Positions 23,073 to 23,402 of a stretch of 23,402 bases of DNA are shown in pieces. The stretch covers positions 1 to 23,402 of the forward strand of contig JAGAFH010000139.1 in assembly GCA_017612755.1 (NCBI GenBank), read 5' to 3'. The translations under genes and the position numbers were made by a program. How positions within the stretch are numbered: position 1 is the stretch's first letter; each line of letters opens with the position of its first letter. The notes beneath the pieces are model-generated. The model saw only the letters and a program-made list of their open reading frames with translations, ran no database searches and had not been told where the DNA came from. This DNA is from Clostridiales bacterium (GTDB taxonomy: Bacteria; Bacillota; Clostridia; Saccharofermentanales; Saccharofermentanaceae).

Positions 23073-23402
23073 TTAGTCGCTTATATCAAGATCCAGGGTA
23101 AGCCTCAGATCGTAATCAGGATACTTTGCTTTTATCTCATCATATATCTTCGCATATTCTCCCTTGGGATCGGGAGCATCGAAATCGGAAATATAGTCAA
23201 CGGAGATGATCTTTGATCCGTGGTCCGCATAAAATCCGTGGATCTGGATCACATCCTCGTGGGAAGTTATTATCTTCCTGACTTCCTCTTTCATCTCTCT
23301 GGCATTCTCGTCACAGGTATTATTCGAGTATATACCGACAGCCGCCACCAGCACTCCGCACTTCTTAAAGACATTATGCTGGATCTTTCTGGTCATATGG
23401 TC
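23073..23402 (-). CDS. Cation diffusion facilitator (CDF) transporter, C-terminal part, partial at window edge
   Basis: The frame is open to the right edge, so only the last 109 residues are seen. They read as the end of the last membrane helix region (KKCGVLVAAVGIYSNNT) and the cytosolic C-terminal domain of a clostridial CDF-type cation transporter: VIQIHGFYADHGSKIISVDYI, then a KYPDYDLRLTLDLDISD end. Such domains bind metal and control transport of divalent metals such as Zn, Mn or Fe. No other domain can be judged. An ATG at 23396 is available, but the family match continues upstream and no ribosome binding site is visible, so I treat it as an internal residue. The GH3 gene follows at 22 bases, so co-transcription is likely. 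The assignment comes from the C-terminal pattern and is moderately sure. Confidence 0.7.
   Translation of the reverse strand, partial: DHMTRKIQHNVFKKCGVLVAAVGIYSNNTCDENAREMKEEVRKIITSHEDVIQIHGFYADHGSKIISVDYISDFDAPDPKGEYAKIYDEIKAKYPDYDLRLTLDLDISD

Noticed and set aside
1..23402. CRISPR array, insertion sequence, phage or attachment site
   Set aside because: No regular spaced repeats, transposase, integrase or terminal inverted repeats were seen. The tRNA-Gln gene has no adjoining integrase, and its 3' end is not seen duplicated.

Overview
The window looks like a chromosomal segment of a Clostridia bacterium, most likely a Lachnospiraceae of the Butyrivibrio/Pseudobutyrivibrio kind. Reasons seen in the sequence: the core block tmk-holB-ricT-trmN6-rsmI-metG-tatD, whose order matches the Bacillus subtilis tmk-to-yabD region and is a Firmicutes hallmark; heavy use of AGG/AGA and ATA codons; strong AGGAGG-type ribosome binding sites; a family-4 (Fe-S) uracil-DNA glycosylase; a 2x[4Fe-4S] ferredoxin of a strict anaerobe; and a domain-permuted GH3 beta-glucosidase of the type known from Butyrivibrio and Ruminococcus. 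The genus is inference; no rRNA or plasmid/phage marker is present.

Layout, read along the minus strand (right to left), which carries all but two protein genes. 23402-19155: 3' end of a cation-diffusion-facilitator transporter, a permuted GH3 beta-glucosidase, and a coupled membrane protein with STAS-like and J-like parts. 19174-18443 (plus): rsuA, convergent with that protein. 18404-17491: a small Smr-domain gene and a family-4 uracil-DNA glycosylase (4-base overlap), transcribed divergently from rsuA. 17419-17346: tRNA-Gln(CUG) with promoter and terminator. 17238-16465: a DeoR-type repressor, convergent with an AraC-type regulator (15531-16457, plus). 15378-13120: a degenerate sialate O-acetylesterase-like protein, divergent from that AraC gene and followed at 12 bases by a second AraC gene. 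12171-9870: folE-folP-folB-folK, starting only 21 bases after the second AraC gene; folP carries a one-base frameshift. 9807-6928: an Asn/Gly/Arg-rich disordered protein, tmk, holB and ricT. 6838-6668: a small ferredoxin with its own terminator. 6590-498 and beyond: trmN6, rsmI, a cytosolic GGDEF/EAL protein, metG and the 5' part of tatD, cut by the window edge.

How it works together: the left half is housekeeping (dTMP synthesis, clamp loading, rRNA/tRNA modification, methionyl-tRNA synthesis, folate synthesis) with a c-di-GMP phosphodiesterase-like gene between rsmI and metG. The right half is accessory: sugar hydrolysis and transcription factors. The most unusual items are (1) an apparent pseudoenzyme with all catalytic blocks of a sialate O-acetylesterase replaced, next to two AraC regulators and a perfect 12-base palindrome at its predicted transcription start; (2) three genes (deoR-type, smr, rsuA) whose -10 box ends exactly six bases before ATG and that lack a close Shine-Dalgarno, which predicts leaderless mRNAs; (3) a STAS-like/J-like/transmembrane protein coupled to the GH3 gene; (4) the folP frameshift. 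No CRISPR array, insertion sequence, phage gene or integration site was seen, and no stretch over 300 bases lacks a gene.
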